This document shows, piece after piece, positions 27,001-36,123 of a DNA stretch of 63,911 nucleotides. Position 1 is the first letter of the stretch; every line of letters starts with the position of its first letter. The notes beneath the pieces are model-generated. The model searched no databases, was not told the origin of the DNA, and saw nothing but the letters and a program-made list of their open reading frames with translations. The stretch spans positions 1-63,911 of IMG/VR virus record IMGVR_UViG_3300021437_000017; one strand, given 5' to 3'. The DNA comes from a virus. A program made the translations under genes and the position numbers.

Positions 27001-30000
27001 AGGCGCGGGGCGTTGACTAAATACGCGACTGAGGATTTGAGCGATATCGCAAGGTTGCTGAAAGACCGTGGCTACACGATAGATACGGATACCGTGGATG
27101 GCGGCGCGCAGCAAGTTCGCGACATGATTGCCGACGAGATGGCCAATCCCGGAACTCACCGTTCCGCCTTTGATGAACAGGCGGTATTCGACCAATTGAG
27201 CCGTGAACGCAAGGCCGCTGAGAAGGCAGAGGCGGAGGCTGCGACGGCCTTGGCTGGACCAGCCCCTTCTGGTTGGAATACAATGACTGAGGAGCAACAA
27301 AATGCGGAACTCGATTCCCTCTTTGGCGAACCTGCCAAAGCACCTGAAACCGCTCGCGCGCCAGTTGATCAAGGCGAAGTGGGACAAGGAAAGCCAGCCC
27401 TCGAACTCACCGGCCAGACCGCCGACGAAGCCCGCGCCGAAGCAGAGCGCGTAGCCGCAATAGACAAACGGGAAGCGGCTGACAAAGCCGCTCTTGCCGC
27501 AGAAGAAACGCGGAAGGCCAATCAGGCCGAAACTGATCGGCGCAAAGCCGAAGTCCTTGCCGAGCGCGAAGCCGCGAAGAAAGCGGAAATCGAGAAAGCT
27601 CGCGTTGAATTTGCGCTAGGTCAGGAAGCTCCGAAGCCGGTAGTTAAGAAAGTGACGACGGACGAGGCGGCCGGGCAGGGAGATTTGCTAGCGTCAGTCA
27701 AGATTGCCAGCGGAACAAACCTAGCTCCCGATCTGTCCGCTTCAGTCGAATCCGCGCTAACCGACGCCGATAAGGCCGAAGCCGCCCGCGAACTTGGTGA
27801 AAAAGAATGGTCACCGTCCGCGTCCAAGAAGTTCCTGCAAGGCTATGCCGAATGGTTGCAACAAGGCGCAAAGAATGTCGCCACCACTCTCGGCAAGCTG
27901 TTCCAGAAGGTCTACGAGGCTACGCGCAACGGGTTGCTGTCGATTGCTGTCGCCATGAATTTCAACGTGGCGCAGCCGATCATGCCGGTGATGGTCAAGC
28001 CGACTCAGCAAACGCTCACTGAAATCAGAGAGAAGCCGCGCGCTGATTTCAAGGGCGTTTCAGCTTCCGCTGACGCGCACATTACCGCTGACTGGATGGT
28101 GCGGAATGGCTTGACCAAGGGCGGTCCGTTCTTGCTGGCCGACAAGCTTAATGGTGTAATGTATGCCTTTGACGGCGACGGGGCGCTGATCGCAAAATCC
28201 CCGGCGCTGTTCGGTGCCTCGAAGGGCGATATCCTAACCGCAGAACAGGCCGCGAAGCCAATCGAACAGACGACCCAAGCCGACAAGATTACGCCGGCCG
28301 GAATATACCCGGCACAAATCAAATCCGGCGAGTACGGAAACAGCCTTTATTTCGCTGACTATGGTGCAACACAGCTTGCCGTGCATCGCGTCTACCTCGG
28401 GACCCCATCTGAGCAGCGGATGCAACGCCTGCAATCGGAAAACCCGAACGACAACCGTATATCCTACGGCTGTATCAATGCGCTGCCGGAATTTATCGAC
28501 AACGTAATCATTCCTAACTTTGCCGGCAAATCGCAGGTCGTCATCCTGCCGGATTCGACCAGCGCGGAATCATACTTCGGCATTAACGACAACGCATTCG
28601 AGACAACTACCACCACGATCACGAGCGACACGCACAGCGCAACGGCGGTATCGTGGGGTGGCGACAAGTATGCTATCCGTGACGAACGTCAAGCCGAACC
28701 TAGCAGAGCCACTACGCGCAGGCGCAAAGGCGAAATCGACAAGGGCGTGGCTAGGGAGGCAGCGGTTGGCCAAGGTGATTTGCTGGCACAACCGAAACAA
28801 GCATACAATCCAGACCAACTGGAACTCATCTATGACCACACGCCCACCAGACCCGGCACGACAGATGTTCAGCGACGGCTCGGCATTGCTGCATTACGCG
28901 GACTCTTCGGTGGTGATCGTCGAGCGGGCGCCACGTTACTTGGTTCCGCTTTATGGCGCGATTTCCAAGAACGTGCCGGCGCCGAACTCATCGGGCAACA
29001 AGCCGGAAGCGCCTCAGAGCTTGCCTTAGCTGCGCAGATCCTGCGCGACCCGCGCTTCGAGACGATGCGGGTATTCTTTGTCAAGGCGGGGCAAATCGTT
29101 GGGCATACCGGATGGACTTCGCGCCTGCCGGGTTCCGTAGCGTTTTCCATTGAAACCTCCGCGGTATCGAAACGCGTCAAGGCTGGCGAGACCGGCGTGG
29201 GAGCCAACCTTCGCAGGGCGCTCCTGAAGCACGAAATGGCACAATTAGAAGCAGACGGTTATTACGTCCTGCACAATCATCCGTCCGGACGCGCTATTCC
29301 GAGCCGTGCCGATGAGGAAATGACGATCAGACTGGCGAAAGAAATGCCGGGATTCTTGGGGCATGTGGTCATCGACCACAACGAAGCCGCGGTAATTGAC
29401 AAAAATGGAAAGAGCAACGTCGGGCGCTTCTCAGATTTAGGGTTCCCGCCTCAGACTAAAAGGATGCCAGAGGTTGCGCACGACGTTCTTGGTATGCCAA
29501 TAGTAGGCCCGTCGGGGATCGTGGCCGTTGGCAATATGCTGGAGACCAAGAAGGGCTACGCAACGCTCATAGCCACGAATGCTCAAGGTCAAGTTCAGGC
29601 ATTGGCCGAAGTCCCTGAAACCATGCTGCTCGAAGGCAAAGACCCGATGCAGCGCGGTCGCGCGCTAGTCCGCATTCGAAAGTTCATGAACGGGACCGGC
29701 AGCGCAGGCGGCGCTTTCATAGTTGCTGAGAATCCTGCGCGTTTCGATTGGCTCATCAAGAAAGGTGCCTTGACTGATGCCGTTGACACGAAGCCAGACA
29801 ATGACGGGCATCATGCTACACGCAGCCAATGGGGGGTTCTGCAGCCGCGTCATGTGACTGAATATGGACACGGATCGCGGATGGTGCTGGCAGCGAGGCA
29901 GATGGTATGGAATGAACCCGAAAGAGCCGAGCAACCCAAGCCGGGATACAATATCAACGAAGCGCGTTCCGCCGTAGCCGGAAACTCTCCAATGAATTCA

Positions 30001-32751
30001 GCGCGGCTTTTATTCGATGATCTGACGCGCTCTGACCGCGTGTTGAACAGGGTCATCAGCAAGGTCAACACGCCATTTCATATCGCAGAAACTCATCCAT
30101 CATTTGCTCCGGTCTATCAAGAGGCACAGGACTTCAACCACGACATATCGAGGGTGGCGAATGAAGCCGCTGACCTTGCCCCTGATCTGCTGCCGCGCAT
30201 CGAGAAGTTTTCTGACTTCGCAAAGAAAGCGCCATCGCAAGTGGATATTGATGCGGTTCAATCCGCGCTGAACGAAGGAACTCTGTGGGGTGGCGGCAAT
30301 CCCATGGATGGCAAGGTGTGGACGGATGATGAGTTGCGCACGGGGTCGGCGGTTACGACTTCGACGAACGGTCAATCGGTCAGGATGGCCAACGTCTTTA
30401 CGCCGCTGAACGACAGACAGATCAAGGTCTACCGGCAGGCGCTCGCTTCCGCTGCGCACACGATGGATGAGCACGCCAAGTCGCTAATCTCCCGCATAGC
30501 CAGAACGCACAAGATTACGATCGACAACGGCATGGGCCTTGCTGACGTAGCGCAAGTGGCGAGAGATAAGGCTGATGCGAAGATCGCTGGCCTTACACTC
30601 AGAATGCAGTCGATGAACGACATGGGCGAGCGCGATGAATCTCAGAAGAAAATCGACGAACTCAATGCGTTCAAGGCGTCTGTTTCAGACATCGAGAATA
30701 AGACCAATCGTCTTAATGCCCACGGTTATTTCCCTCTGATGCGTTTCGGGAAATATGCGGTCAACGTCCACCAGATGCGTCCTGACGGAACGCGGGAAGA
30801 ACTGTTCTTCGGGCGATACGAAACGCAGGAAGCTGCAAACATCGCAAGGCGAGAACTCGGAAACGAATATCCACAAGGCATCGTTACCAGCGGCATAATG
30901 AATGACGAAGCCTACAAGATTTTTCAAGGGTTAAATGTCGATGCCTTGCAGCACTTTGCCGAACACATGAAGGATGAACAAGGCAATCCGATGTCCGCCG
31001 ATCCTGTCATGCAGGCATATTTCAGGATGGCGGCAACCGAGCGCAGCGTCATGAAACGCCAGATTCATCGCAAGGGCGTGGCTGGATATTCCAAGGATTT
31101 GTCGCGCGTGTTGGCGCAGTTCACTGTTTCTACCGCTAGAAGCACGTCGAGCAATTATCACGGGGCAGAGATGCTTTCCCGCGTGCAGGATGTTAAGGGC
31201 GGTGACTTGCAAGCCTACGCAACGAGATATGTCCGTTACGTTTCCGACCCGCAGGAAGAATCCCAGATGATGCGGGGATTCCTCGCGAATTATTATATTC
31301 TCGGATCGCTTGCTTTCGGTGCAATCAACATGACGCAGCCGGTTCTCGTGACCGCACCATACCTGTCCAAGTTCACGAACTACGGAAACGGCGTCAGGCA
31401 ACTGGCCAAAGCAGCATACGATTATGCGACAGGGCGCAAGAGGCTTACCAAGGCCGAGGCGATTGCCTACGAGAAAGGCGTCAAGGAAGGCATCATCGCG
31501 CCGCAGGAAATCCATCAGATTAGGGCGGAAGGAGCCGCGTCGATGTTGGGCGACAGCCCGACGTGGAACAAACTGACGAGCGTCATGGAAAGCATGGGGA
31601 TCAAGATTCCGAGCCGCCTCGCCTTCCGCAAGGCAATGTTCCTGTGGGGTTCTATCTACAGTCTTACGGAGCAGTTCAACCGCGGGACGACATTCCTTGC
31701 CGCATACCGAATAGCCGTAGAAAAAAAGATGGATCACCCATACGAATTCGCTCGCGAGGCAGTCGAGGCAACTCAGTTCACCTACAATAAGGCAAACCGG
31801 GTTGAATTGAGCCGCGGCAACATCGGAAGTGTAATTATGACGTTTAAGCAGTTCAATATCAGCTACATTGAACTGGCGAAGCGTCTTTACGACACAGACA
31901 AGAAAGCCTTCGCGGTCATGATGCTCACGCTCATGGTTTTTGCTGGAATGCAGGGCCTCCCATTTGCCGAGGACGCGGAGGATATCATCGACACAATCGG
32001 CCAGTGGCTTGGCTACGGCACGAACAGCAAGAAGGCATTGCGGAAACTGGCAACGGAATATCTTGGCAAGGACATGGCGGAAGTGTTGCTGAATGGCACA
32101 AGCGCGATACCAGGGATGCCGCTCGACGTATCGGCCCGGATGGGGATGCACAACCTGATTCCTGGCTCGGCCATGCTCAAGGCATCCGAGCCTGATAAAA
32201 CACGGGACATCATGGAAATACTAGGGCCGGCCGCGACGCTATTCAAGAACGTCGGGACGGCCACGGAAGGACTCGCCACGGGGCGCCCGAGTGAAACCAA
32301 GGCATTGCTGCCAAGCGCGTTACAGAACCTCGCCAAAGGCGTGGATATGGTCGAGACGGGTGTCTACAGGGATTCCAAAGGCAGGAAGGTGATGGATGCC
32401 AGCGCGGCCGATGCCTTTGTGAAAATGGTCGGATTCCAGCCGGCAGAAGTGGCGCGCGAAACTCGCATCGTGGGCCAGAATCAGCAGGACATCGCCATGC
32501 AGCGTGTCATGGAAGACGCCATTGCGTCGCAGATGGCGCGAGGGTTGATGGAGCGTGACAAGGAAGCTATCGAGGAAGCCAAGCGCAAGATGATTCAATG
32601 GAACACTGACAATCCTGGCCTTAGAGTGGCAATTAATGCCGGGCAGATTGCGAGAAGGATCAGGGAAATCGGTATGTCACGCGAGCAGAGGTTTATAAAG
32701 TCCGCGCCGCGTGAGATTCGGCAAAGTGTCGGTCAGGACATCAGGCAGTGA
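24040..32751 (+). CDS. Giant polyvalent virion protein (2,903 residues)
   Basis: This looks like a co-injected polyvalent protein. Visible modules: a Gly/Ala membrane-like stretch (about 160-205); Pro-rich linker (about 365-405); inorganic pyrophosphatase-like polyvalent domain (about 787-915, with SHYGYVKG and EHTDVFV); long Ala/Glu/Lys coiled-coil region (about 1020-1250); L,D-transpeptidase-like domain (about 1420-1500, SYGCIN with upstream AVHRVY); RadC/JAB-like metalloprotease domain (about 1630-1810, HNHPSG and a downstream SRAD); and a C-terminal helical region (about 2350-2760) with a hydrophobic segment. Such proteins enter the host with the DNA and may cut peptidoglycan and host proteins. 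Confidence 0.8.
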   Translation: MADFTPVNWEDVSPGIGITSEQKGAMADKILAEQNRGSQIAGELKSARPEFTPMDWGSRMPGLGQKIEPLVAPKENRIKDTVSELGRSIWEGLTVHTPASVAAAYQGMDVSDEGISGFLIDRSKALQQQRAAEPGGDRPSAIPGIKMQDVRDLGQNLGFSLTAMGAGLAAGIPASVVGSLATPAAGAVAGYGAGMAAAGKVGYNMDVNQVTRQLKDAADEESQRVNGRPQTPEEWQSKLSEMKGEIQKHGLYEAIPEALGSGAGFAILTTAAKVFGKGVVARFASKLGALYGEEMLTETVTQMGQQNAETRMGLHRGEKERSFTSPEDWLKSAKEVAPQIFLLTTLTAGAGKAIQMAHQAGQPSAPNAPETPPLPTGQPTPPAAAAPAVAPPMQPTPVISPDMPGQLGSVGPIPEGQAIAEGYSIPNPPGYQIPSIDFALTGIDLARSDAQKLKAGQDLPAGDPIRLRNATLVSVYGENAAVRHVIEQPDRFAAIGDAMFMVAPTVERVRGAIGAKAEGLDITPDILGAIDEFAKMKENGHTLGQAMAHSVAHDISYEGQQLMAFLDEHQNDPQKIAQFIENYLHEVEMASGVPSQVRGRAFDIIQERNAAKQKELEKLRAEAEAKAARQKESEVGRMGNQAATEVKVKQSNEREKATLQGAETALAAAFKNAKSLKRKGKPNAKPSPEGNGGLPPATPSNPQGGAGQGEPVAGRRSGPVPQPNQAAAQVNAQPVRETRNRQGAGEKPVNRAAAILAELKPLDQAAHEAATSPLNNVAAPTPSQIEAGNYKKGAVRVGGLEISIENPAGSKRRPEWPALKSHYGYVKGVLARSPDKEHTDVFVKPGTSEDYNGPVFVVDQNRANGRFDESKTMIGWSTAAEARAAYLENYTKGFESRIRSITELSMDEYKAKLRDASAFLKPQAAPKRPNRGRAMAEERKKAAQAKPESHLFAAIKEMGGIASSLMRDLTGESNAVGKKGVRSDIFRRRGALTKYATEDLSDIARLLKDRGYTIDTDTVDGGAQQVRDMIADEMANPGTHRSAFDEQAVFDQLSRERKAAEKAEAEAATALAGPAPSGWNTMTEEQQNAELDSLFGEPAKAPETARAPVDQGEVGQGKPALELTGQTADEARAEAERVAAIDKREAADKAALAAEETRKANQAETDRRKAEVLAEREAAKKAEIEKARVEFALGQEAPKPVVKKVTTDEAAGQGDLLASVKIASGTNLAPDLSASVESALTDADKAEAARELGEKEWSPSASKKFLQGYAEWLQQGAKNVATTLGKLFQKVYEATRNGLLSIAVAMNFNVAQPIMPVMVKPTQQTLTEIREKPRADFKGVSASADAHITADWMVRNGLTKGGPFLLADKLNGVMYAFDGDGALIAKSPALFGASKGDILTAEQAAKPIEQTTQADKITPAGIYPAQIKSGEYGNSLYFADYGATQLAVHRVYLGTPSEQRMQRLQSENPNDNRISYGCINALPEFIDNVIIPNFAGKSQVVILPDSTSAESYFGINDNAFETTTTTITSDTHSATAVSWGGDKYAIRDERQAEPSRATTRRRKGEIDKGVAREAAVGQGDLLAQPKQAYNPDQLELIYDHTPTRPGTTDVQRRLGIAALRGLFGGDRRAGATLLGSALWRDFQERAGAELIGQQAGSASELALAAQILRDPRFETMRVFFVKAGQIVGHTGWTSRLPGSVAFSIETSAVSKRVKAGETGVGANLRRALLKHEMAQLEADGYYVLHNHPSGRAIPSRADEEMTIRLAKEMPGFLGHVVIDHNEAAVIDKNGKSNVGRFSDLGFPPQTKRMPEVAHDVLGMPIVGPSGIVAVGNMLETKKGYATLIATNAQGQVQALAEVPETMLLEGKDPMQRGRALVRIRKFMNGTGSAGGAFIVAENPARFDWLIKKGALTDAVDTKPDNDGHHATRSQWGVLQPRHVTEYGHGSRMVLAARQMVWNEPERAEQPKPGYNINEARSAVAGNSPMNSARLLFDDLTRSDRVLNRVISKVNTPFHIAETHPSFAPVYQEAQDFNHDISRVANEAADLAPDLLPRIEKFSDFAKKAPSQVDIDAVQSALNEGTLWGGGNPMDGKVWTDDELRTGSAVTTSTNGQSVRMANVFTPLNDRQIKVYRQALASAAHTMDEHAKSLISRIARTHKITIDNGMGLADVAQVARDKADAKIAGLTLRMQSMNDMGERDESQKKIDELNAFKASVSDIENKTNRLNAHGYFPLMRFGKYAVNVHQMRPDGTREELFFGRYETQEAANIARRELGNEYPQGIVTSGIMNDEAYKIFQGLNVDALQHFAEHMKDEQGNPMSADPVMQAYFRMAATERSVMKRQIHRKGVAGYSKDLSRVLAQFTVSTARSTSSNYHGAEMLSRVQDVKGGDLQAYATRYVRYVSDPQEESQMMRGFLANYYILGSLAFGAINMTQPVLVTAPYLSKFTNYGNGVRQLAKAAYDYATGRKRLTKAEAIAYEKGVKEGIIAPQEIHQIRAEGAASMLGDSPTWNKLTSVMESMGIKIPSRLAFRKAMFLWGSIYSLTEQFNRGTTFLAAYRIAVEKKMDHPYEFAREAVEATQFTYNKANRVELSRGNIGSVIMTFKQFNISYIELAKRLYDTDKKAFAVMMLTLMVFAGMQGLPFAEDAEDIIDTIGQWLGYGTNSKKALRKLATEYLGKDMAEVLLNGTSAIPGMPLDVSARMGMHNLIPGSAMLKASEPDKTRDIMEILGPAATLFKNVGTATEGLATGRPSETKALLPSALQNLAKGVDMVETGVYRDSKGRKVMDASAADAFVKMVGFQPAEVARETRIVGQNQQDIAMQRVMEDAIASQMARGLMERDKEAIEEAKRKMIQWNTDNPGLRVAINAGQIARRIREIGMSREQRFIKSAPREIRQSVGQDIRQ

Positions 32752-32870
32752 TCGTATTCTGGATTCTCGCCTATCTTATATTCTTTGCAGCAGTGTGCTA
32801 CGTCTCAGACAAGTTCTCCCCGCTTGTTGGCCTTGGCGGATTACTGCTGGCGATATGGCTGATGTACTGA
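32748..32870 (+). CDS. Tiny two-helix membrane protein
   Basis: This 40-residue product starts at GTG within GTGA, overlapping the stop of the giant gene, so translation would be coupled. It is almost entirely two hydrophobic segments (FWILAYLIFFAAVCYV and GLGGLLLAIWLMY) separated by SDKFSP. Holin-like or ejection-accessory roles are possible; none is shown. The opposing gene ends at the next base. Confidence 0.5.
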   Translation: MIVFWILAYLIFFAAVCYVSDKFSPLVGLGGLLLAIWLMY

Positions 32871-33080
32871 CTAACCATTCATCGGCGTAATCTGCCGCGC
32901 TTCTTCCTGCGTGGTCAGTCGAATGTGTATTCCATCCTCACTCTGAAATGCTATCACGGCAGGACGCTTGTCCCCGTCTTCGATGGCCTGAATTGAATCC
33001 ATGTCCGCTTGCGTTATGAGCATCTCAACAATGCCGAGCTTGCGAAAAACCATCACCAATGCCTTATGCCATTCGTCCAT
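32871..33080 (-). CDS. Hypothetical protein, end of carbohydrate operon
   Basis: This 69-residue protein starts at MDEWHKALVMVFRKLG, its ATG overlapping the glycosyltransferase stop (TGATG). It looks like a small mixed alpha/beta fold without Cys or membrane segments. It is the last gene of the - strand operon and ends face to face with the + strand late operon, with no intergenic bases and no hairpin visible. Confidence 0.6.
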   Translation of the reverse strand: MDEWHKALVMVFRKLGIVEMLITQADMDSIQAIEDGDKRPAVIAFQSEDGIHIRLTTQEEARQITPMNG

Positions 33081-33979
33081 CAAAGTACTCCCGGTGTTAG
33101 TCCGTGTTCATGCAATACTTCCCGCGCTCTCAACCAAGCCCCGGTCTGTCCAAGCACCATCTGGATGACCGCACTCCAATCATCGGCGGGTACCCCATCA
33201 GGATGGAACTCCTGCGCAAGCGTTGCGCAGCGATCATACAGGTTGCAGAGTTGGAAGTGGTTTAACTCGGCAACCCTCAAGGCATCCTCGCCAGTTGCGG
33301 CTCTCAACTTGCCTTGAAATCCCATGTTCGTAAGGCTGGCTACCTCGCAATGAACGTGCTGCGGATTCGACACGACGTAGAATCCCTTGTCTAATGCTGC
33401 CAGCCAGCCCCAGAGAACGTCCGGCGTATGCTTGCCAGCCAGCGCAGCATACTTAGCCAAGAACTCCCTGCTGTATCCGCCAATCGTCGAGCCGTAGGCG
33501 AGCCGCATCAGGCCCTCTCCAGCCTTGATATAGCCACTCTCACGCGGATAACCAGACACGGACTGGCGGTTAGTCTCCCCCGGCTTTTCAAAAAACATCG
33601 TGCAGGCAACCGCAGAGCATGGATTGGCATCAACGGCTTCCATGCAGATCTTAACGCGATCAGGAAGGCTGTAGTCATCCGCTGACGCTTGGAATATCCA
33701 GTCGCACTCTGGCGAAGTCTGCTGCCATAGCCAGTCCATGTGCCTATTGGCCGCTTCCATGCTGAACGGAAGATCGATAGGACATTGTACGATCTTGACG
33801 GTGTGATGCGTCGGACCGAAAGAGTCAACCGTGTCGCGCATAATTTGCAAAGTCTGGTCCGTTGAACATTGATCGCTTAACACGACCTCGCATGGATATG
33901 TTTGCTCAAGAGCGCCACGGACGGAACGGGCGACATAATCCTGCTTCTGGCGGGCGTTGATTACGAAGGCGGCGCGCAT
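33080..33979 (-). CDS. Family 2-like glycosyltransferase
   Basis: This 299-residue protein opens with a GT-A fold: residues 1-45 (YVARSVRGALEQTYPCEVVL, SDQCSTDQT) bind the nucleotide part of the sugar donor, and FQASADDYSLPDR around residue 95 carries the DxD-type acidic motif. It would add the sugar made by this operon to a lipid or polysaccharide acceptor. Start and stop overlap its neighbours (TTAG/ATG and TGATG), so it is coupled. Confidence 0.75.
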   Translation of the reverse strand: MRAAFVINARQKQDYVARSVRGALEQTYPCEVVLSDQCSTDQTLQIMRDTVDSFGPTHHTVKIVQCPIDLPFSMEAANRHMDWLWQQTSPECDWIFQASADDYSLPDRVKICMEAVDANPCSAVACTMFFEKPGETNRQSVSGYPRESGYIKAGEGLMRLAYGSTIGGYSREFLAKYAALAGKHTPDVLWGWLAALDKGFYVVSNPQHVHCEVASLTNMGFQGKLRAATGEDALRVAELNHFQLCNLYDRCATLAQEFHPDGVPADDWSAVIQMVLGQTGAWLRAREVLHEHGLTPGVL

Positions 33980-35109
33980 TAGATGAACTCCACTTGCGGT
34001 GGCGTGGGAGTTGTAGGGAATGTTGCGTCACCGTTTTTGAGATCGAAAAGAAATTTGTTTGCCAAGTGTTGCAAACAATTTGGAGGGCATCTTGTTTGTG
34101 GATTGAACTGATCAGACCCGATATACCGCATGACCTCCCAATACCGCTCGCTCTTGAAGATGTCTCTGAATCTCGTGCGCATGATGTTGCCAATGTGGAA
34201 CGCCTTGTACTTCTCGTTGAAAAACGGACCACACGTAGCAATCAGGCCGTTTCCGCTCATCTGCAATATGAATGGTGGTCCATAGCAGCGAGTATATTGA
34301 CGCACAGCAGCTTTCCCGATGCGGTTCCACTTGGCTACTATGCGCGTCCTGTCATCGGTTAGTGCCTCGCACTCCTTGAAGGTATCCTCCAGCGCATCGT
34401 AGTCGGCATAGTTCACCTTGATCATGCCGTCATCGTCGGTCGCGCAGTGCTTGATTACCGCATAGTGAACGCCAAGCTCCTTCGCAAGGTGGGCGAACGG
34501 CAGCAACTGATCAGAGTCCTTCGGCTCTAATACCAAATTCATATTCACGTTGCATTCAAGCCCGCTGGAGTTGACGATATCCATCGCATCACGGATATTC
34601 TGACTCACCTTGTCGTAAATTGCTGGCTTCACTCCCATGATTTCAGAGTAGCGTTTGCGAGTCCCGGCGGAGAAATTGAAGCGCAGGTATGACACGCTAG
34701 GCAGGATGCGCTCAAGCAACGGACGTTCGAGCGCGATGCCGTTTGAGCCAAGCCCGATCTTGATGCCTAGCCTCCCTGCGTACTCGATGGAGTCTGCGTA
34801 GTAGTCAACCAGCGTAGACTCGCCGTCGCTGATAAGGCTGATCCCCTTGACGCCTATTTCGGCGGCGTCATCGAGGAACTCCCATGCCTTCTCGCGCGGA
34901 ATGTCCAGAGCGGGGGATGCCGATGCCTGGGTCTTGGCGGCGCAAAACGAGCAGGCTGCGTTGCAACGGCGCGACCACGCAATATCCATGGTGATTGGAG
35001 CCACCCTCTCGCCCCTCATCCAAGCCTCGACTCGCTCCTTGTGCCAGCCTATTTTAGTACCGTCGATAATCAGCCTTGCCGTCATCTCGTTCGCGACTTC
35101 GCTGCTCAT
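33979..35109 (-). CDS. Radical SAM enzyme
   Basis: This 376-residue protein has the cluster-binding motif CNAACSFC (CxxxCxxC, residues about 49-56), then ISDGESTLVD and GLGSNGIALE typical of the radical SAM barrel, and a C-terminal Cys-rich part (RCYGPP, ATCGPF, RCPPNC) like a SPASM or twitch domain that binds further iron-sulfur clusters. The substrate is unknown. In a sugar-modifying operon it could carry out epimerisation, dehydration or C-methyl chemistry on a nucleotide sugar; that is inference. Confidence 0.8.
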   Translation of the reverse strand: MSSEVANEMTARLIIDGTKIGWHKERVEAWMRGERVAPITMDIAWSRRCNAACSFCAAKTQASASPALDIPREKAWEFLDDAAEIGVKGISLISDGESTLVDYYADSIEYAGRLGIKIGLGSNGIALERPLLERILPSVSYLRFNFSAGTRKRYSEIMGVKPAIYDKVSQNIRDAMDIVNSSGLECNVNMNLVLEPKDSDQLLPFAHLAKELGVHYAVIKHCATDDDGMIKVNYADYDALEDTFKECEALTDDRTRIVAKWNRIGKAAVRQYTRCYGPPFILQMSGNGLIATCGPFFNEKYKAFHIGNIMRTRFRDIFKSERYWEVMRYIGSDQFNPQTRCPPNCLQHLANKFLFDLKNGDATFPTTPTPPQVEFI

Positions 35110-35276
35110 AGCGATTCCTCTTTTATCATCTTCTTCGCCGCATCCAAGTATATTCCGGCCGGAAACTGCTCTTCCAATGGTCTGTCCAAGTCCACGATGA
35201 CTGGCTCTAGCGGAACCGGAAGATCAAGCAATGCAAAGTTACCGCTGCCATTCGGATTCACGACCCCGAGTTTCAT
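35106..35276 (-). CDS. Small hypothetical protein of the carbohydrate operon
   Basis: This 56-residue product (MKLGVVNPNGSGNFALLDLP...) is packed between neighbours by 4-nt ATGA overlaps on both sides, which supports it being a real gene. It contains LPVPLEPVIVDLDRPLEE and an amphipathic C-terminus. It shows no recognised family and may be an accessory peptide of the radical SAM enzyme next to it. Confidence 0.6.
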   Translation of the reverse strand: MKLGVVNPNGSGNFALLDLPVPLEPVIVDLDRPLEEQFPAGIYLDAAKKMIKEESL

Positions 35277-35461
35277 TTTGCGCGCCTTGCATCCATGATA
35301 ACCCGAAGTTGCGAATCGTCTTTCATCCTATGCTTATACACGCGGCAATCAAGCCCCGATATCTTCCTCAAATTTACCTCGAAGTCGAATAACGCTTTGG
35401 CTTGGCAGTCATCAGGCACTCCGTCGCCGAAACTGACAATTACTTTGATAGGATCGCTCAT
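35273..35461 (-). CDS. Small hypothetical protein of the carbohydrate operon
   Basis: This 62-residue product (MSDPIKVIVSFGDGVPDDCQ...) shows alternating strand and helix and one Cys. Both ends overlap neighbouring genes by ATGA. I do not recognise it. With the 56-residue product downstream it forms a pair of tiny proteins between the thiamine-diphosphate enzyme and the radical SAM gene. Confidence 0.6.
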   Translation of the reverse strand: MSDPIKVIVSFGDGVPDDCQAKALFDFEVNLRKISGLDCRVYKHRMKDDSQLRVIMDARRAK

Positions 35462-36123
35462 TTAGACACGCTCATATTCTCCTCATACTCGGCGCGATCC
35501 AAAAACGGATACATGTCACTGATGTCGCCAGAGCTTACAGAACCGTCAGAATTCTTGCGCGACTGCACGCGGGGGATTAGTGGCTGGTCTGGCGGCATGG
35601 CAATCTCGCAAATTGCGGGGCCAGTATAGTCTAGGATGCGGTCTAAAAACAGGCGGACATCTTGGGCATCGTCCAGACATGAATAATGAATGTCGTACGC
35701 ATTTGACAAAGGAATTAAGTCAGGAAACGATATACCACTTCCATCGTCACTGCCAACCCTGCGTCCGAAATGGTTATCCTGCATGTGTTTGATCGTAAGA
35801 TACCCGCCGTTATTCAAGACGAAGATGATGATAGGAAGCTTGTGATGGGCTATTGTGGCAAGTTCCTGGATGTTGAATTGGAAGTCTCCGTCGCCAACAA
35901 TACACACGACCTTCTTGCCCGTAGCAAATACGGCCCCTATCGACGCGGGTAATGCGTAACCCATCGCCGAGTAGCCCGGAGCCGAAAGCCAGCGCTGGCC
36001 GATCTTCATTTTGGCCGCTTGATATGTGCAAGTGAACGATGTTCCGGTTCCGACAACCACTGTGGCGTCCGCTGGGAGCGCATCAGAAAGTAGTTTGATA
36101 AAATAATAACTGTTGATACTCAT
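35458..36123 (-). CDS. Thiamine-diphosphate enzyme, C-terminal half (split gene)
   Basis: These 221 residues form the pyrophosphate-binding domain of an acetolactate-synthase-like enzyme. The ThDP/Mg motif is VGDGDFQFN followed about 20 residues later by FVLNNGG, and YSAMGYALPASIGA precedes it. The catalytic glutamate lies on the other polypeptide, so the two products must assemble. The ATG overlaps the stop of the HNH gene (ATGA), so it is probably translated by reinitiation. The two halves together have about 587 residues, the normal family length. Confidence 0.85.
   Translation of the reverse strand: MSINSYYFIKLLSDALPADATVVVGTGTSFTCTYQAAKMKIGQRWLSAPGYSAMGYALPASIGAVFATGKKVVCIVGDGDFQFNIQELATIAHHKLPIIIFVLNNGGYLTIKHMQDNHFGRRVGSDDGSGISFPDLIPLSNAYDIHYSCLDDAQDVRLFLDRILDYTGPAICEIAMPPDQPLIPRVQSRKNSDGSVSSGDISDMYPFLDRAEYEENMSVSK

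Noticed and set aside
30931-32151. 406-codon frame on the - strand within the giant protein gene
   Set aside because: The sense strand codes for a continuous domain-bearing protein; the reverse frame has shadow-type composition and no ribosome site.
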